A DNA stretch of 64,000 nucleotides, taken from the NCBI GenBank assembly GCA_963847345.1, contig CAWJZU010000011.1, positions 62,001-126,000 on the forward strand, read 5' to 3'. Both the position numbers and the translations under genes were made by a program. The notes beneath the pieces were generated by a model that did no database searches, was not told where the DNA came from, and was given only the letters and a program-made list of their open reading frames with translations. The first letter of the stretch is position 1; each line of letters opens with the position of its first letter. Positions 18,585 through 26,736 of this stretch are shown here, piece by piece. Origin of the DNA: DATARH01 sp963847345. GTDB lineage: Bacteria; Pseudomonadota; Alphaproteobacteria; ATCC43930; CGMCC-115725.

Positions 18585-19043
18585 ATCCGCGTTTATGTCC
18601 TCGCCGTAGGGCGGCTGCGCCGTGGGCCGCTTCATGAGCTTCAGGCGTTGTACGGCGGGCGAATCCTGCCGCCGCCAACAATTGTCGAGATTGAGGAAAA
18701 ACGCCGCCTTCCCTCCGCGGAACTGAAAGCGCGCGAAGCCGAGCTGATCCTTGGCGCACTGCCGCAGGGCGCCCGGCTCATTGCGCTCGACGAGCGTGGC
18801 ATGCACTGGAGCAGCGTCGAATTGGCTCACCATCTGGCGGGCTGGCGCGACGCCGGCAATAGCGTGGTCGCCTTCGCGATCGGCGGCGCCGATGGGCTCG
18901 GGACCGCAGTCATCGAGCGCGCCGACGCGGTGTTGTCGCTCGGGAAGATGACTTGGCCGCATCTGCTGGTGCGCGGCATGCTGCTCGAACAGCTCTACCG
19001 GGCGCAGCAGATCCTCGCCGGCCATCCCTATCACCGCGACTGA
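18585..19043 (+). CDS. rlmH: 23S rRNA (pseudouridine-1915-N3)-methyltransferase RlmH
   Basis: A SPOUT-family enzyme that methylates pseudouridine 1915 of 23S rRNA. Family sequence starts IRVYVLAVGRLRRGP at 18585, continues with VEIEEKRRLPSAELKAREAELI, RLIALDERG, FAIGGADGLG, LSLGKMTWPHLLVRGMLLEQLYRAQ and HPYHRD. No ATG, GTG or TTG occurs in frame between the rsfS stop and 18648, where a TTG would delete the first strand. The true start is unclear: an unusual codon, or a base error near 18580. Confidence 0.88.
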   Translation: MRVYVLAVGRLRRGPLHELQALYGGRILPPPTIVEIEEKRRLPSAELKAREAELILGALPQGARLIALDERGMHWSSVELAHHLAGWRDAGNSVVAFAIGGADGLGTAVIERADAVLSLGKMTWPHLLVRGMLLEQLYRAQQILAGHPYHRD

Positions 19044-19134
19044 ACCGCCGCGCTTGCCGGTGGCGGAGCGGACCGATGTTGGCGCGGACTGCAGGCGTGC
19101 CGTAGGGTGCCGCGAGGCATGACGGGAGGGCGGC

Positions 19135-20490
19135 ATGGGCCAAGAAATCGAGGAACTGGCGCGGTTCGTCGCGCGGACGCGCTGCGAGGACATCCCGGAG
19201 CCGGTGCGCGTGCATGCAAGGCTCGTGCTGCTCGACACGCTCGGCGTGATCCTTGCCGGCGGCGAGCGGCCGGAAGTCGCGGCGCTGCGCGAGCGCCTCG
19301 CGGCGACGGCCGGAACCGGTGCGACGGTTTATGCCCGGGGCTGGCCCCGCCATGACCCGCGCACGGCGGCGTTGCTCAACGGCATCGCCGGGCGCGCGAT
19401 CGAGCTGTGCGAAGGGCTGCGGCTCGTGTCTGGTCAAGCTGCGATGCAGGTATTGCCGGCGGTGCTCGCGGTCGGCGAGCAGGCGCAATCGAGCGGGCAC
19501 GAGATGCTGGCCGCGTTCATCCTCGGATACGATGTCGTCGGGCGGCTTTCGAGCGGGTTTACGCCGCGTCCATTGGCGCATCAGAACGGGCAGGTGTCGT
19601 TGCTCGCCGCGGCCGCGGCAGGCGCGAAGCTGCGCGGCCTCGACGCCGCCGGGATCAGCCGCGCAATGCGCATCGCGACGACATTGCTGCTGACCCCCAG
19701 CTACACGAACGCGCCAGCCGGCGCGACGGCGCTCAATGTGGCCGGCGGAATGAGCGGCTATGCCGGCGCGCTCGCCCCTGATCTGGCGTTGGCGGGGTTC
19801 GAGGCGCAGCCCGACGCGATCGAGGAGGCGCTCGGCCAGCTGGTCGGCGCCGGGTTCACGCCGAACGACATGCTCGACGAGCTTGGCGAGCGGTGGGAGA
19901 TCACGCGCAACTATTTCCGCCTTTACGCGTGCTGCAACCCGATCCATCCGGCGCTCGACTGCCTCGCGGCGGCGCTCGCCGAATTGCGACCCGCGCCGGA
20001 GCAGGTTCAGCGGATCGAGGTCGCGACCTACCGCTTCGCGTCGGTGATGCGCAACCCGGACCCGCCGAATTATTTCGCCTCGAAATATTCCCTCCCGCAT
20101 GCCGCGGCGGCGATGGTCGTGCGCGGCGGCGCCGGGTTCGCCGAACTCGACGACAGCGCGCTGCGTGACCCGGCAATCGCCGCATTGCGCCGCCGGGTTC
20201 AGATCGCCGAGGAGCCGGCGATGACCGCGCTGACGCCGCGTCTGCGGCCGGCGCGGGTCACGGTTACGCTGAGCGACGGAAAGCAGGCGACGCATGCGCG
20301 CGACAGCCATCGCGGCGACTTCAACGAGCCCTTTGCCGAAGCAGAGATCCGCGCCAAGTTCCGCGAGCTCGCCGGCACCGTGCTGACCGAAAAGGGAGCT
20401 GCAGAAGTCGAACGAGCGGTTGATCGCGTCGAGCAATGGGCCGGCATCACAGAATTGACCGACCTGCTGCGTCGCTCCGCGCGGGGCTGA
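19135..20490 (+). CDS. MmgE/PrpD family protein
   Basis: A 451-residue protein of the 2-methylcitrate dehydratase / cis-aconitate decarboxylase superfamily. Visible features include LLDTLGVILAGG, then a helical domain with AAFILGYDVVGRLSSGF, LRGLDAAGISRAMRIA, and the second-domain YFRLYACCNPIHPALDCL. SDGKQATHARDSHRGDFNEP resembles the C-terminal signature. The exact substrate cannot be assigned; no prpB or prpC is nearby. It stands alone, converging with recJ. Confidence 0.88.
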   Translation: MGQEIEELARFVARTRCEDIPEPVRVHARLVLLDTLGVILAGGERPEVAALRERLAATAGTGATVYARGWPRHDPRTAALLNGIAGRAIELCEGLRLVSGQAAMQVLPAVLAVGEQAQSSGHEMLAAFILGYDVVGRLSSGFTPRPLAHQNGQVSLLAAAAAGAKLRGLDAAGISRAMRIATTLLLTPSYTNAPAGATALNVAGGMSGYAGALAPDLALAGFEAQPDAIEEALGQLVGAGFTPNDMLDELGERWEITRNYFRLYACCNPIHPALDCLAAALAELRPAPEQVQRIEVATYRFASVMRNPDPPNYFASKYSLPHAAAAMVVRGGAGFAELDDSALRDPAIAALRRRVQIAEEPAMTALTPRLRPARVTVTLSDGKQATHARDSHRGDFNEPFAEAEIRAKFRELAGTVLTEKGAAEVERAVDRVEQWAGITELTDLLRRSARG

Positions 20491-20512
20491 CCGCACAAGC
20501 CAAGTCGTAAAT

Positions 20513-22321
20513 TCAGCCGGCCGGGGCGGCGTCGTCGATCACGAGCTGGACGGCATCGCCGCCGCGGTAGGTGTCGCGCCGGAGGTGGCCGGCAACGTGG
20601 ATCGCCTGCCCGCGCGAGGCGCCGAGAAAGCGGCCGAGCGGCGTGTCGGCGACGCGGAAAGCGATCGCGCTGAGACGGGCGGCGGCGCTATCACCAGAGC
20701 CGACCGCATCGGCCAGCATGCAGCGCAGATGACCAGTGCCGACCGGCTCGACATGCGCGAGGCGGATCGCGGGGAATGCAAAGCGCGGCTCGGGATTGGC
20801 GGACCCGAATGGCGCCAGCGCGGAGATATGCGCGATCAGCCCGCACGTGGCACCCGCCGCCGACAGCGCGCCGTCGATCGACAGCAGCGGAACAAGACGC
20901 TCGCGGTCGATGCCGTCGCCGAGGCGCTCGGCCAGGAACGCGCGCAGCGAATCGAGCCGGTCGGCGGCGACCGTGAAGCCGGCGGCCATCGCGTGACCGC
21001 CGCCGTTGACGAGCAGCCCGGCCTGCCGCGCTGCGATCACCGCGGGGCCGAGCGCCACGCCCGGCACCGAACGGCCCGACCCTTTCCCCACCCCGTCCGA
21101 CAGCGCGACGACGCAGGCCGGCCGCTGATAACGCTCCTTGAGCCGCGCCGCGACGATGCCGATGACCCCGGGGTGCCAGCCCTCCGCCGCCGCGAACACC
21201 AGAGCGGGCGATTGCGGGCCGGCCTCGACCGCCGCGATCGCCGCCTCCAGCGTCGCCGCCTCGATCCCGCGCCGCTCGCGGTTGTAGGCGTCGAGTTGCG
21301 CTGCCAGCTGCGCGGTTTCCTGCGGGTCGTCGGACGCAAGCAGCCGGGCTCCGAGATCGGCGGCGCCGACCCGGCCGCCGGCATTGACCCTGGGCCCGAG
21401 CACGAAACCGAGATGGTAGGCGTCGATCGGTTCGGTCACGCCGCCGACCGAAGCCAGCGCGCGCAGCCCGGCATTGCGGCCCTGCCGCGCGACCCGGATG
21501 CCCTGCGCGACAAGCGCGCGGTTGATCCCGGTCAGCGGGACGACGTCGCAGACCGTGCCGAGCGCGACCAGATCGAGCCATTGCAGCAGGTCGGGCTCGG
21601 GCCGCTCGCCGTACCAGCCGGCCTCGCGCAGCGCCCGGTTCACGGCGACGGCCAGCAGGAAGGCGACCCCGACCGCGGCGAGCACTCCGTGCGGGCTATT
21701 CTCATCGACGCGGTTCGGATTGATGACCGCCACCGCTGCCGGCAGCAGCGCCTCCCCGACATGATGATCGACGACGATGACGTCGAGCCCGGCTTCTCTG
21801 GCGGCGGCCAGTGGCTCGTGCGCCGTCGCGCCGCAATCGACCGTGATCGCGACCGCCGCGCCCTCTGCGCGCAAGCGGAGCAGCGCCGGAGCGTTCGGCC
21901 CATAGCCTTCGCGCAGCCGGTCGGGCACGTAGACCGAGGCGCGGGCCCCTGTAGCCGCGAAGAAGCGCAGCAGCAGTGCCGCCGACGTCGCGCCGTCCAC
22001 GTCGTAGTCGCCGAAGACGACGATCTTCTCGCCGTCGCGGATCGCGCGAACGACGCGCGCGACCGCCGTGGCCATGTCGCGCAGGTGCGCCGGGTCCGGA
22101 AGCTGGTCGCGCAGGCGCGGCGCGAGAAAGACCGGAGCCTCGGCGAGCCCGACGCCACGCTGCGCCAGCAGCCGCCCGACGATCTCCGGCAGGCCGAGCC
22201 GCTCGGCGATCAGCAGGGCCATGTTCTCGTCGGACGGGCGGGCGCGCCAGCGCCGGCCGCAAACCGAGCGTTCAACGTCGAGAAAGGGGGGCGCCGCGAT
22301 CGGCGATACCGTGCCGTCCAT
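20513..22321 (-). CDS. recJ: Single-stranded-DNA-specific exonuclease RecJ
   Basis: A 602-residue 5'-3' exonuclease for recombination and mismatch repair. DHH-family metal motifs are clear: VVFGDYDVDGATSAALLLRF (motif I), AITVDCGATA, VIVVDHHVGE (DHH), VINPNRVDE. The DHHA1 part has GLLVNGGGHAMAAGFTV, and the C-terminal OB-like part carries HVEPVGTGHLRCML. The length is in the family range. It converges on the MmgE/PrpD gene with a 22-base gap. Confidence 0.95.
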   Translation of the reverse strand: MDGTVSPIAAPPFLDVERSVCGRRWRARPSDENMALLIAERLGLPEIVGRLLAQRGVGLAEAPVFLAPRLRDQLPDPAHLRDMATAVARVVRAIRDGEKIVVFGDYDVDGATSAALLLRFFAATGARASVYVPDRLREGYGPNAPALLRLRAEGAAVAITVDCGATAHEPLAAAREAGLDVIVVDHHVGEALLPAAVAVINPNRVDENSPHGVLAAVGVAFLLAVAVNRALREAGWYGERPEPDLLQWLDLVALGTVCDVVPLTGINRALVAQGIRVARQGRNAGLRALASVGGVTEPIDAYHLGFVLGPRVNAGGRVGAADLGARLLASDDPQETAQLAAQLDAYNRERRGIEAATLEAAIAAVEAGPQSPALVFAAAEGWHPGVIGIVAARLKERYQRPACVVALSDGVGKGSGRSVPGVALGPAVIAARQAGLLVNGGGHAMAAGFTVAADRLDSLRAFLAERLGDGIDRERLVPLLSIDGALSAAGATCGLIAHISALAPFGSANPEPRFAFPAIRLAHVEPVGTGHLRCMLADAVGSGDSAAARLSAIAFRVADTPLGRFLGASRGQAIHVAGHLRRDTYRGGDAVQLVIDDAAPAG

Positions 22322-22460
22322 GTGTCATCGTCGCCGGGGCGAGGCGCCGGGTCCATGGTACGCGGCGAACAGCTTGGTGCGCCCGGTTTTAATTGCTCGC
22401 CGTCTTGGTCGGCACACGCAATTGGCAGGAATCGGTGCCGCTTTGATCGGTTTCGCCGAG

Positions 22461-22518
22461 GCTCAGCCCATCCTACACCGCGATCCCGTAGGATGGGCTG
22501 AGCAACGCGAAACCCATC
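22461..22518. repeat. Dispersed inverted repeat (GTAGGATGGGCTGAG family)
   Basis: CTCAGCCCATCCTAC and GTAGGATGGGCTGAGC face each other over about 11 bases in the recJ-glpX gap. Further copies lie at 38777-38924, 46425-46509, 48117-48194, 50426-50457 and 51305-51385. Confidence 0.85.
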
Positions 22519-22529
22519 GTGTGCGGCAT

Positions 22530-23519
22530 TCAGCGGCCGAGCGGGGCGAACGGCTGCTTGCGCGTGAAATCGTGCTTGGCCTCGACATAGCGCACCGTGC
22601 CGGTCTTCGAGCGCATCACCACCGAGTGCGTGAACGCGCCGCCGTGGATGCGTCGCACGCCTTTCAGCATGCTGCCGTTGGTGACGCCGGTCGCGGCAAA
22701 CATCACGTCGCCGTGCGCCATGTCCAGCATCGTGTATTTTCGGTTCAAATCGGTGATGCCAAGCCGGTGCGCGCGGCCGCGCTCGTCGTCGTTGCGGAAC
22801 AACAGCCGCCCCTGCATCTGGCCGCCAATGCAGCGCAGCGCCGCCGCCGCCAGGACGCCCTCGGGCGCGCCGCCGGAACCCATATAGATGTCGATCCCGG
22901 TTTCCGGATCGGAGGTCGCCATGACGCCGCTGACATCGCCGTCGCCGATCAGCATGATGCGGGCGCCGGCGGCGCGCACCTTGGCGATCAGCTCGGCATG
23001 GCGCGGCCGGTCGAGGATGCACACGACGAGGTCGGCGACATCGAGCTGTTTGGCGCGGGCCAGATTGGCGAGGTTCTCTGCCGGTTCGGCGTCGAGATCG
23101 ACGATGCCGTCGGGTAGTCCGCCGCCGACCGCGATCTTGTCCATGTAGACATCGGGCGCGTTGAGAAACCCGCCGTGGTCGGCCATCGCCAGCACCGCGA
23201 GGGCATTGGCGGCCCCCTTGGCGGTGATCGTGGTGCCTTCGAGCGGGTCGAGCGCGATGTCGATCTTCGGCCCCTGCCCGGTGCCGACCTTCTCGCCGAT
23301 GAACAGCATCGGCGCCTCGTCGCGCTCGCCCTCGCCGATCACCACGGTGCCCTCGATCGCCAGGCTATTGAGCGATTGTCGCATCGCGTCGACTGCCGCC
23401 TGGTCGGCCGCCTTTTCGTCGCCGCGCCCCATCAGCCGCGAGGCCGAGAGCGCCGCCGCTTCGGTCACGCGCACCGCTTCGAGCGCAAGATTGCGATCCA
23501 TCTTGAGTTCTTCAGGCAC
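22530..23519 (-). CDS. glpX: Class II fructose-1,6-bisphosphatase GlpX
   Basis: A 329-residue gluconeogenic phosphatase. Typical segments are AAALSASRLMGRGDEKAAD, VIGEGERDEAPMLFIGE (metal-binding), IALDPLEGTTITAKGAANA (DPxxGTT), VGGGLPDGI, and IYMGSGGAPEGVLAA. The start is a GTG at 23519 with AGGAGG 4 bases upstream; an in-frame ATG 18 bases later has no ribosome site. Some alphaproteobacterial GlpX enzymes also cleave sedoheptulose bisphosphate. It stands alone between recJ and the FMN reductase. Confidence 0.95.
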   Translation of the reverse strand: MPEELKMDRNLALEAVRVTEAAALSASRLMGRGDEKAADQAAVDAMRQSLNSLAIEGTVVIGEGERDEAPMLFIGEKVGTGQGPKIDIALDPLEGTTITAKGAANALAVLAMADHGGFLNAPDVYMDKIAVGGGLPDGIVDLDAEPAENLANLARAKQLDVADLVVCILDRPRHAELIAKVRAAGARIMLIGDGDVSGVMATSDPETGIDIYMGSGGAPEGVLAAAALRCIGGQMQGRLLFRNDDERGRAHRLGITDLNRKYTMLDMAHGDVMFAATGVTNGSMLKGVRRIHGGAFTHSVVMRSKTGTVRYVEAKHDFTRKQPFAPLGR

Positions 23520-23644
23520 GGTTCCTCCTCGCGTCGCCAACGCCAGTTATGCTTGCGGCTCTAGTTAAGACCAGGAGAGCGCGCGGGTCACGGAGAATAC
23601 TGGCGCGGATGCGAGGCGCGACCTGCTGGGTCCTCGATCGCCAT

Positions 23645-24223
23645 TCACGGCCGCTGCGGCGCAACCGAACGCCAGAGACTGATCTCGGTGAGCAGCGCCT
23701 CGACCGCGCCGCAAGCGAAGCCGAGACAGATCTCGTCAACGAGACGGCCGTCGCGGATTCGGGTTTCGGCCGCCGTTATAATGACCTCACGGGCCAGCGC
23801 GATGCGCGACAGGCACGAATTGAGCGCCACCTTCATGTGTTCGAGGCAGCGGGCGCCGCCCAACGGCCCGCGTGAGGTGGCCATGATCGCTACTGGCTTG
23901 TACGCCAGCACCGACTGGAAGGCCGGGCGCGACGCCCAGTCGATCGCGTTCTTCAGGACCCCGGGGATGCTGTGGTTGAACTCCGGCGCGCAGAACACGA
24001 GCCCGTCGGCCGATTCGATGTCCGCGAGGAGCTGTTTGACGATCGGAGGACGCTTCTCGCCCTCGAAATCCTGGTTGTACAGCGGGATCGGCGCGAGATC
24101 GTAAAGCTGCAGGTCGGCGCGGCCGGCGAATGTCTCGCGCAGGGTCGCGAGAATTGCGTTCGAATAGGAGCCGGTGCGCAGGCTGCCGGACATTCCGAGA
24201 AGGATCGGGGTGGTCTCTGACAT
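23645..24223 (-). CDS. NADPH-dependent FMN reductase
   Basis: A 192-residue flavodoxin-like quinone or azo reductase. The phosphate-binding loop for FMN is GMSGSLRTGSYSNAIL, near residues 10-25. PLYNQDFEG, then FCAPEFNHSIPGVLKNAIDW, the signature of this family, and SRGPLGGARCLEH follow. The start MSETTPILLG at 24223 fits the family N-terminus; an in-frame ATG 162 bases upstream would add an unlikely low-complexity leader. The physiological substrate is unknown. Confidence 0.92.
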   Translation of the reverse strand: MSETTPILLGMSGSLRTGSYSNAILATLRETFAGRADLQLYDLAPIPLYNQDFEGEKRPPIVKQLLADIESADGLVFCAPEFNHSIPGVLKNAIDWASRPAFQSVLAYKPVAIMATSRGPLGGARCLEHMKVALNSCLSRIALAREVIITAAETRIRDGRLVDEICLGFACGAVEALLTEISLWRSVAPQRP

Positions 24224-24885
24224 GAAGGCGCTTTCCAGTTCGGAGAAGACATCGGCGGCGGGCCGACGCGCGGTCATAACCAAACCCTGCCGCCGCTGGC
24301 AATAACCGTAGCTACCGGGCGCCGGCAACTGCCGGCGCGGCGGCGAGAGGCTGATAAATCGGCGCCCCGAATTCCCTGATCGCAAGGAATTTGCCCTCCG
24401 GCCGGCCCGGCGGGGCCGCCCGATATTCCTGCGTTATTCGTGTGCGTTGGACGGCGCCGACGCGGGATTCCCGCGTACCGGAACAGGGATTTTCTCTCCA
24501 CCGAACAGAGGAATTCGTGCCGCGATCAGGGAAGCGGGCAGGGAATTCTGTGAAAACACCCCTACAGGCGCCGCTCCCCAGTCTCCGCGCCATTGCCAAA
24601 CGCGAGTATCGAACATGATTGCGGCGAAATTTGCGGCACTCCGAGGGTCGAACACTACCCACCCCTGCGCGTAATCGGCTCGCCTCAATTTGAGCGGGGT
24701 TAAACGCTTTTGCGCGGGAGGTTTACGATGGAACGGGCACAATCGCGATTTGCCGCCGTGTCGGGGTCGGCGCGCGCCGTGCTGCGCACAGGTGGCATTC
24801 GAGCCGGGTCATAGTTTGGGGTGAGACGATCGGTACGGTACAATTTCCCGCCAAGCGGCGACGCGGCGCGGCAGCGGGGGCGGCG
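24224..24885. other. Intergenic stretch upstream of tamA
   Basis: About 660 bases with no convincing long gene. It contains scattered AGGGAATTC/GGAACAGGGA-type words (24480-24560) and a 28-codon frame with a good ribosome site (24728-24814). The promoter for tamA presumably lies here but no clear -35/-10 pair was found. Confidence 0.5.
24728..24814 (+). CDS. Possible 28-residue leader ORF
   Basis: ATG at 24728 preceded by GGGAGG with 6-7 bases spacing; the frame ends in TAG at 24812. The peptide is basic and Ala/Ser/Arg-rich with no recognisable motif. It precedes tamA by about 70 bases. The only support is the ribosome site. Confidence 0.22.
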   Translation: MERAQSRFAAVSGSARAVLRTGGIRAGS

Positions 24886-26736
24886 GTGATCGTCCATACC
24901 GTCCGCGCATTCTGTTCGCCGGCGCGACGCCGCGGCATCGGGCTCTTGATCGGTATCGGGTTGGGGTGTCTCGCCGGGTCCTCGGTGCTGGCCGATTTGC
25001 GCTATGAAACCGAGATTACCGGAATCGACAATTCGGCGCTGGCTGATCTTCTCGGCGACGTATCGGAGTTGAAGAGTTTGCAGGACCGGCTGCCGGCCTC
25101 GGAGCAGGCGCTGCGCCGCCGCGCCGACCGCGATCTCGATCTGCTCACCGATGCGGCGCGCAGTCTGGGCTATTGGGATGCGCGGTTTTCCTATCAGATC
25201 GATACTCCCCCGGAACCGGGCGACGGGCCGGCCAAGGTAATCGTCACCGCCGAACCGGGTCCGCTTTATCATGTCGCCGAAGTCAATGTCCTCGGGCCGG
25301 AGCGCCAACCGCTCGCCGTTCCACGCGGGCCGGAGGAGCCGCCGCTGCCGCTGCAGCCCGGCGAGCCGGCGCGCACCGAGCCGGTCGTCGCCACCGAGAC
25401 GGCGCTGCTCGCAGATCTCGGGCATGCTGGCCACCCGTTCGCGAAAAAGATCGACCGGCGGGTCGTCATCGACCATGAAGCGCGCACGATGACTGTCACC
25501 TATGTGCTCGACCCCGGGCCGACGATGAGCTTCGGCCCGGCGACCGTCAGCGGCCTCGAACGGCTCGATCCCGCCTATGTCGAGCGGCGGTTCCGGTGGC
25601 GGCCCGGCGAGGCCTACGACAACCGGGAGGTCGAGGAGACGCGGCGGGCGCTGGTCGACACCGGGCTGTTCAGCGCCGTCAAGATCGAACCGGTGCGCGA
25701 CCCGAGCGATCCCGACCGTGTCGCGATGCGCGTCGAGGCGGTCGAGCGGGCACATCGCACGATCGGCGTCGGCGCCGCCTACAACACCAGCGAAGGGGTC
25801 GCCGCGCGGGTCTTCTGGGAGAATCGCAATCTGTTCGGTCAGGCCGAATACCTGAATTTGGCGGCCGAGGGGGGCACGCAGAAGGTGGGAGCCGCCGGCA
25901 CCTTCCGTCGCCCCGACCTTTTCGCAATCGACCAGGATCTGGTGGCCCGGGCCGAGATCGCCCAGGATAATCCGGTCGCATATGACAGCCGGTACGCGCG
26001 CCTGTCAGTCGGGCTCGAGCGCCGCTTTCGACCTGGTCTGACCGTCAGCGGCGCCGTCAGTCTGGAAAAGGCAAATGTCGATCAGAAGGCGAACATCGCC
26101 CCGGTTGACGCATCGGAGCGGACCCAGCGCTACTCGTTGATCGGCCTGCCGCTCCTGGTGAAGCTGGACCGCAGCGACGATCTGCTCAACCCGACGCGCG
26201 GGTACCGGCTGCAGGGCGATCTCGTGCCTTACCAGAGCTTTTCCGGCCCCAATTTGACCTTTGTCCGCGAGCGGGTTGCGGGAAGCGTGTACAAGCGGCT
26301 TGGTGCCGGCGATCGCTATGTCCTCGCGGCGTTCGGCGCCGTCTCGTCGATCCAGGGCGAATCGCTCTCGGCCCTGCCGGCCGACAAGCGGATTTATGCC
26401 GGCGGCGGCGGCTCAGTGCGGGCCTATGGTTACCAGATGGCCGGGCCGCTCGATGCCAACGGCAACCCGATCGGCGGACGGTCGGCCCTGGAGGTGAGCC
26501 TGGAGGCACGCATCAAGGTGACGAAGACGATCGGCATCGTGCCGTTTTTCGACGCGGGCAGCTTCTACACCAATCCGGTACCGCAGCTCGACAAGGGGAT
26601 CTTTTATGGCCCGGGGCTCGGCTTGCGGTACTACACGCCGTTCGGGCCGCTGCGTCTCGACGTCGCGACGCCGTTGCGGCGGCGTTCGGCCGATTCGTTC
26701 GTGCAGGTCTACATCAGCCTCGGCCAGGCGTTCTGA
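24886..26736 (+). CDS. tamA: Outer membrane translocation component TamA (BamA/Omp85 family)
   Basis: A 616-residue outer-membrane barrel with N-terminal POTRA domains that acts with TamB in inserting or supplying the outer membrane. Residues 1-36 form a signal sequence (GIGLLIGIGLGCLAGSSVLA). POTRA-like repeats cover about 40-280, including FGPATVSGLERLDPAYV and GEAYDNREVEETRRAL. The barrel has NPTRGYRLQGDLVPY, the GGGGSVRAYGYQ (RxYGYQ) segment typical of Omp85 strands, and a terminal aromatic residue (GQAF). GTG start. Its stop overlaps the tamB start (TGATG), indicating coupling. Confidence 0.93.
   Translation: MIVHTVRAFCSPARRRGIGLLIGIGLGCLAGSSVLADLRYETEITGIDNSALADLLGDVSELKSLQDRLPASEQALRRRADRDLDLLTDAARSLGYWDARFSYQIDTPPEPGDGPAKVIVTAEPGPLYHVAEVNVLGPERQPLAVPRGPEEPPLPLQPGEPARTEPVVATETALLADLGHAGHPFAKKIDRRVVIDHEARTMTVTYVLDPGPTMSFGPATVSGLERLDPAYVERRFRWRPGEAYDNREVEETRRALVDTGLFSAVKIEPVRDPSDPDRVAMRVEAVERAHRTIGVGAAYNTSEGVAARVFWENRNLFGQAEYLNLAAEGGTQKVGAAGTFRRPDLFAIDQDLVARAEIAQDNPVAYDSRYARLSVGLERRFRPGLTVSGAVSLEKANVDQKANIAPVDASERTQRYSLIGLPLLVKLDRSDDLLNPTRGYRLQGDLVPYQSFSGPNLTFVRERVAGSVYKRLGAGDRYVLAAFGAVSSIQGESLSALPADKRIYAGGGGSVRAYGYQMAGPLDANGNPIGGRSALEVSLEARIKVTKTIGIVPFFDAGSFYTNPVPQLDKGIFYGPGLGLRYYTPFGPLRLDVATPLRRRSADSFVQVYISLGQAF

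Noticed and set aside
20585..22501. A 638-codon open frame antisense to recJ
   Set aside because: RecJ motifs are complete on the minus strand; the plus frame is compositionally a shadow.
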